Shown: one piece after another, positions 46,651 to 49,109 of the stretch | Layout of the letters: every line of letters begins with the position of its first letter | How positions within the stretch are numbered: position 1 is the first letter of the stretch | Origin: Salipiger marinus | Lineage (GTDB): Bacteria > Pseudomonadota > Alphaproteobacteria > Rhodobacterales > Rhodobacteraceae | Reading direction: 5' to 3' | Length of the DNA stretch: 49,109 nt | NCBI RefSeq assembly: GCF_900100085.1 | Contig: NZ_FNEJ01000031.1 | Span: 1-49,109, forward strand | Translations under genes and position numbers: made by a program | The notes under the pieces: generated by a model | What the model saw: the letters and a program-made list of their open reading frames with translations, nothing else | What the model was told of the DNA's origin: nothing | Database searches by the model: none

Positions 46651-48054
46651 TCAGAACCGGTAGGCCAGACGCAGCCCGCCCCAGTGCCGGCTGTTGACGA
46701 CGATGGGGGCGGAGAGATCCTTCATCATGGTGAATTTGCCGCCGCCCATGTCCCGGCGATAGACCTGAAGCAGGAAGGGCCGGGTGTTGCGCCCCGCCTT
46801 CAGCCCGACCCGGTCGTTGAACATCCGGCGGTTGCGGCAATGCGCGGCATTCCACAGCGGATCGGCGCTGAGCGGTCGGGAAAACTGCGCGTTATGGGTC
46901 GGCAGATAGCCGTTGCGGTCCACCGCCGCACAGAAGACGATTCGCGGATCCCGCGCCAGCACCGGTTCCTGCACGGCAGGCAGGATCTGGTCGGTGAGCC
47001 GGGTGAAGCCGGTCACCACCTGCGGCGGATCGCCGCCGGGCACGGGCCGGTAGCGGCTGTCGAAAAGATCGGCCTCGGTTATCCGCCGCTCCGCCAGCGC
47101 GGCGGCGAACAGGCCCGCGATCTGCCGCGCCAGATCCTGCACCAGCGTGATCATCGCGCTGTCGGCCCCGGTGCCCCCCAGCGCCACCGCCTGCTGCAGG
47201 ATCGCTTCGGAGAGGTCGATCAGCCCGTCGCAGCGGCGCGCGGCATCCTCGACGCCCTTGGCCACCCGTCCGATCGACTCATGGGTGGCATGCACCACCG
47301 GGCGCAGATGATCCACCGCCGCCCGCACCTCGCCCATATCCTCGGCCACCTGCCGCGTCCCCCGCCGCAGATGCCCGATCCCGTCACGGATGCCGCCCAG
47401 CGCGCGGTCGGCCTCCTCGGCGCCGGCGAGGATGCTTTCCGCCTCCCGCGAGGTGCGCAGCGCCCCGGTGTTCAGCCCGCCGATCCAGCCCGACATGCCG
47501 CGCACCGTGTCGGAAATGGCCGCCACCGCGCCGCTGGTCTGCTGGCTGAGATCGTTGATCGCCTCCGCCACGATGGCAAAGCCGCGCCCGGCCTCCCCGG
47601 CGCGGGCCGCCTCGATCTTGGCATTGACCGCCAGAATGGTCACCTGCGTGGCGATGGCGGAGATCTGGCCGTTCGACCGCTTCACCGCCTCCAGCATCTG
47701 CTCGACGCGGGCATTGTCGGCATGCACCGACTGCACCCATTGCGCCAGCGCGCGCGCCGCATCGCCGGACTGCGCCAGCAGGCCCAGCGATCCCTCGACC
47801 TGCTGCGCCGTCGCCTCCGCGCCTTCGGCCATGCTGGTGGTGGCGGCAAAGACCCGGCCGGTCAGCGCGGCGATCTGGTCGGTGGCGCTGGCGATCTCGG
47901 CCAGCCCGCCCAGCTGGTCCCGCGACCGCTGCTGCAGCGCCTGCAGGAAGGCGTCGATCTCCACCACCTTCTGGCCCAGCCCGCTGGCATCGCGGGTGAT
48001 CTGTGACAGGGGATGCGAACGCCCGGTCTTCGCCTGTTCCGCCTCGTCCTTCAT
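46651..48054 (-). CDS. Soluble methyl-accepting chemotaxis-like protein with C-terminal sensor-like domain
   Basis: A 467-residue protein without transmembrane helices. The N-terminal half is a coiled-coil signalling hairpin whose tip reads [35 protein letters not shown], close to the MCP signature. After about residue 325 a separate domain follows: ADLFDSRYRPVPGGDPPQVVTGFTRL, FCAAVDRNGYLPTHNAQFSRP, CRNRRMFNDRVGLKA and LLQVYRRDMGGGKF, ending with APIVVNSRHWGGLRLAY. This conserved Cys/Asn/Arg-rich domain looks like a Cache/PAS-type sensor placed after the signalling part, the reverse of the usual order. The ligand is unknown. No CheR pentapeptide is present and no che genes are near. Confidence 0.85.
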   Translation of the reverse strand: MKDEAEQAKTGRSHPLSQITRDASGLGQKVVEIDAFLQALQQRSRDQLGGLAEIASATDQIAALTGRVFAATTSMAEGAEATAQQVEGSLGLLAQSGDAARALAQWVQSVHADNARVEQMLEAVKRSNGQISAIATQVTILAVNAKIEAARAGEAGRGFAIVAEAINDLSQQTSGAVAAISDTVRGMSGWIGGLNTGALRTSREAESILAGAEEADRALGGIRDGIGHLRRGTRQVAEDMGEVRAAVDHLRPVVHATHESIGRVAKGVEDAARRCDGLIDLSEAILQQAVALGGTGADSAMITLVQDLARQIAGLFAAALAERRITEADLFDSRYRPVPGGDPPQVVTGFTRLTDQILPAVQEPVLARDPRIVFCAAVDRNGYLPTHNAQFSRPLSADPLWNAAHCRNRRMFNDRVGLKAGRNTRPFLLQVYRRDMGGGKFTMMKDLSAPIVVNSRHWGGLRLAYRF

Positions 48055-48108
48055 GCTCTCCTCCGCGCTTGCCTCACGGGCATAGCGTGGGGAGGGTGAA
48101 GACAGGGT

Positions 48109-48561
48109 TTACGCGCGGGCGCGCGCCTCGATCTGCGCCGCGGCTTCTGTCGCGGCGTCAAGCGCCAGCAGGATCGAGGCATGGCGGTTCTTGTAGGCTC
48201 CCGCCGGGCGCAGCACCTCCAGCCCGTCAAAGGGCGCGGGCGGGGTGGGGCCATCCTCCTTGAGCAGCGCGCGCAGCGCATCGCGCGCCACAGCGATCTG
48301 ATCCGCGCTGCAGCCGACAATCGCCGAGCCCACCACCGAAGCCGCCGCCTGTCCCAGCGCACAGGCCTTCACGTCCTGCCCGTACTCGGCGACCCGCCCG
48401 TCGCGCATCACCAGATCCACGGTCACGGTGGATCCGCAGAGGGGCGAACGCTTCTTCACCGTGGCCTCCGGCGCATCCAGCCGGTCGGTCCGCGGGATGT
48501 CGGCCGCCAGCGCAAGAATGCGGGTGGAATAGAGCTTGATCAGATCGGTTTCGGCAGACAT
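48109..48561 (-). CDS. NifU/SufU-like iron-sulfur scaffold family protein, atypical ligands
   Basis: A 150-residue protein of the IscU/SufU fold: LIKLYSTRILALAADIP, then SPLCGSTVTVDLVMRDGRVAEYGQDVKACALGQAAASVVGSAIVG. Scaffold proteins normally use three Cys and a conserved Asp (CGD). Here C42 is followed by G-S and not G-D, C67 stands in the second position, and the third Cys, expected near KNRHASILL in the C-terminal helix, is Ala. The protein may bind clusters differently or serve another role. It is divergent from hisI with 68 bp between starts. The ATG at 48561 is preferred over the upstream in-frame start at 48588. Confidence 0.82.
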   Translation of the reverse strand: MSAETDLIKLYSTRILALAADIPRTDRLDAPEATVKKRSPLCGSTVTVDLVMRDGRVAEYGQDVKACALGQAAASVVGSAIVGCSADQIAVARDALRALLKEDGPTPPAPFDGLEVLRPAGAYKNRHASILLALDAATEAAAQIEARARA

Positions 48562-48629
48562 GGCTTTCCCTTTCGGCGCGTCCCCCATAGATAGGGTGCG
48601 CCCCCCGCTCCTGCAAAAGGGAATTTGCC

Positions 48630-48995
48630 ATGACGTTTGATCCCGCCACCCTGACCTTCGACCAGAACGGCCTGATCCCCTGCATCGCGCAGGAGGCGGA
48701 GACGGGCGAGGTGCTGATGCTGGCCTGGATGAATGCCGAAGCCGTGGCGCGCACGCTCGAGACGGGCCGCGTCACCTACTGGTCGCGGTCGCGGCAGGCA
48801 TTCTGGATCAAGGGCGAAAGCTCCGGCCATGTGCAGACTCTGGTGGAACTGCGGCTGGACTGCGACCGCGACTGCCTGCTGGCGCTGGTGCAGCAGACCG
48901 GCCCCGCCTGTCACACCAACCGCCGCAGCTGTTTCTACACTGCCCTGCGCGACGGGCAGGAGACAGAGATCATGACCCCCCTGCGTGACGCCTGA
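48630..48995 (+). CDS. hisI: Phosphoribosyl-AMP cyclohydrolase
   Basis: A 121-residue HisI without the fused HisE part, which opens the adenine ring of PR-AMP in histidine synthesis. Motifs: [44 protein letters not shown](SSGH), the metal-binding [12 protein letters not shown], and [14 protein letters not shown] with the zinc Cys and His. Length is typical. The ATG follows AAAGGG. A dispersed intergenic element is 25 bp downstream. Confidence 0.98.
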   Translation: MTFDPATLTFDQNGLIPCIAQEAETGEVLMLAWMNAEAVARTLETGRVTYWSRSRQAFWIKGESSGHVQTLVELRLDCDRDCLLALVQQTGPACHTNRRSCFYTALRDGQETEIMTPLRDA

Positions 48996-49020
48996 CCCGC
49001 CTGCGCGTTCCAGCGGCCCC

Positions 49021-49066
49021 AAATATCCCGGGGGAGTCCGCGTCAGCGGACGGGGGCAGAGCCCCC
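49021..49066 (-). repeat. Dispersed intergenic two-hairpin element, copy 3 (reverse)
   Basis: Read on the minus strand this copy has GGGGGCTCTGCCCCC, then GTCCGC-TGAC-GCGGAC and the CCCCCGGGATATTT tail, in the same order as copies 1 and 2. It follows hisI. Confidence 0.85.
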
Positions 49067-49079
49067 TTTGACCTTACAT

Positions 49080-49109
49080 GTCCGCCTGTGGCGGACGGGG
49101 GCAGAGCCC
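49080..49109 (-). repeat. Dispersed intergenic two-hairpin element, copy 4, cut by the window edge
   Basis: On the minus strand, GGGCTCTGCCCCC (first stem, clipped by the window end) is followed by GTCCGCC-ACA-GGCGGAC. The GGGATATTT tail is absent. It is in tandem with copy 3, 13 bp apart. Confidence 0.75.

Overview
The window is about 49 kb of GC-rich chromosome from an alphaproteobacterium, almost certainly Rhodobacterales (Rhodobacteraceae, the Paracoccus/Rhodobacter/roseobacter group). The evidence is the neighbouring sciP and ctrA genes, the F1-ATPase zeta inhibitor (DUF1476), a separate purS, the C-terminal Hint_2 protein, the small scaffold protein next to hisI, and the overall base composition. 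No rRNA, CRISPR array or phage structural gene was seen.

Layout. Positions 1 to about 4.2 kb are accessory DNA that is visibly poorer in G+C. They hold an IS3-family element cut by the window edge, a GmrSD-like (DUF262 + DUF1524) restriction gene whose 5' end the IS has removed, and a gene for a MITD1-type C-terminal (MIT_C) domain. This block ends at the 3' end of a tRNA-Asn gene, the usual edge of an integrated island. From 4.3 to 10.3 kb come an MBL-fold hydrolase, an EnvZ-like kinase, the zeta subunit, purC-purS and a membrane chemoreceptor. A gene-poor stretch of 1.4 kb follows, then a 714-residue protein with three Asp-rich cadherin/Big-like repeats and a C-terminal Hint domain.

From 13.9 to 21.7 kb are a MobA-like nucleotidyltransferase, a GAF-HWE kinase, a leftward operon (small membrane protein, exported protein, xerD, corC-like) and rightward aroK-aroB. 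From 21.8 to 25.7 kb a MocR regulator is divergent from a DUF1127 gene. Next comes a probable surface-lipoprotein/Slam pair (type 11 secretion). Ribosomal genes rplM-rpsI, two glycosyltransferases, a ppk2-tetR pair, metA with a lipoprotein hydrolase, a zinc alcohol dehydrogenase, purQ, dctB-dctD, a GGDEF-EAL protein, mnmA, sciP, ctrA, ligA-recG, a 39-residue membrane protein, a soluble chemoreceptor, an atypical NifU/SufU-like protein and hisI fill the rest.

Themes. Signal transduction is dense: four histidine kinases or response regulators outside CtrA, two chemoreceptors, a c-di-GMP enzyme and the CtrA/SciP module. Primary metabolism is scattered in short operons (purCS and purQ are 25 kb apart). 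The most notable items are the Slam/lipoprotein pair, the DctD-like regulator without a GAFTGA loop, the bacterial MIT_C protein with an HxR-x4-D motif, the Hint-domain adhesin-like protein, and a dispersed intergenic element whose second hairpin changes sequence between copies but keeps its pairing. I did not find a clearly new multi-gene system. The nearest candidates are the remnant defence locus and the lipoprotein-export pair.
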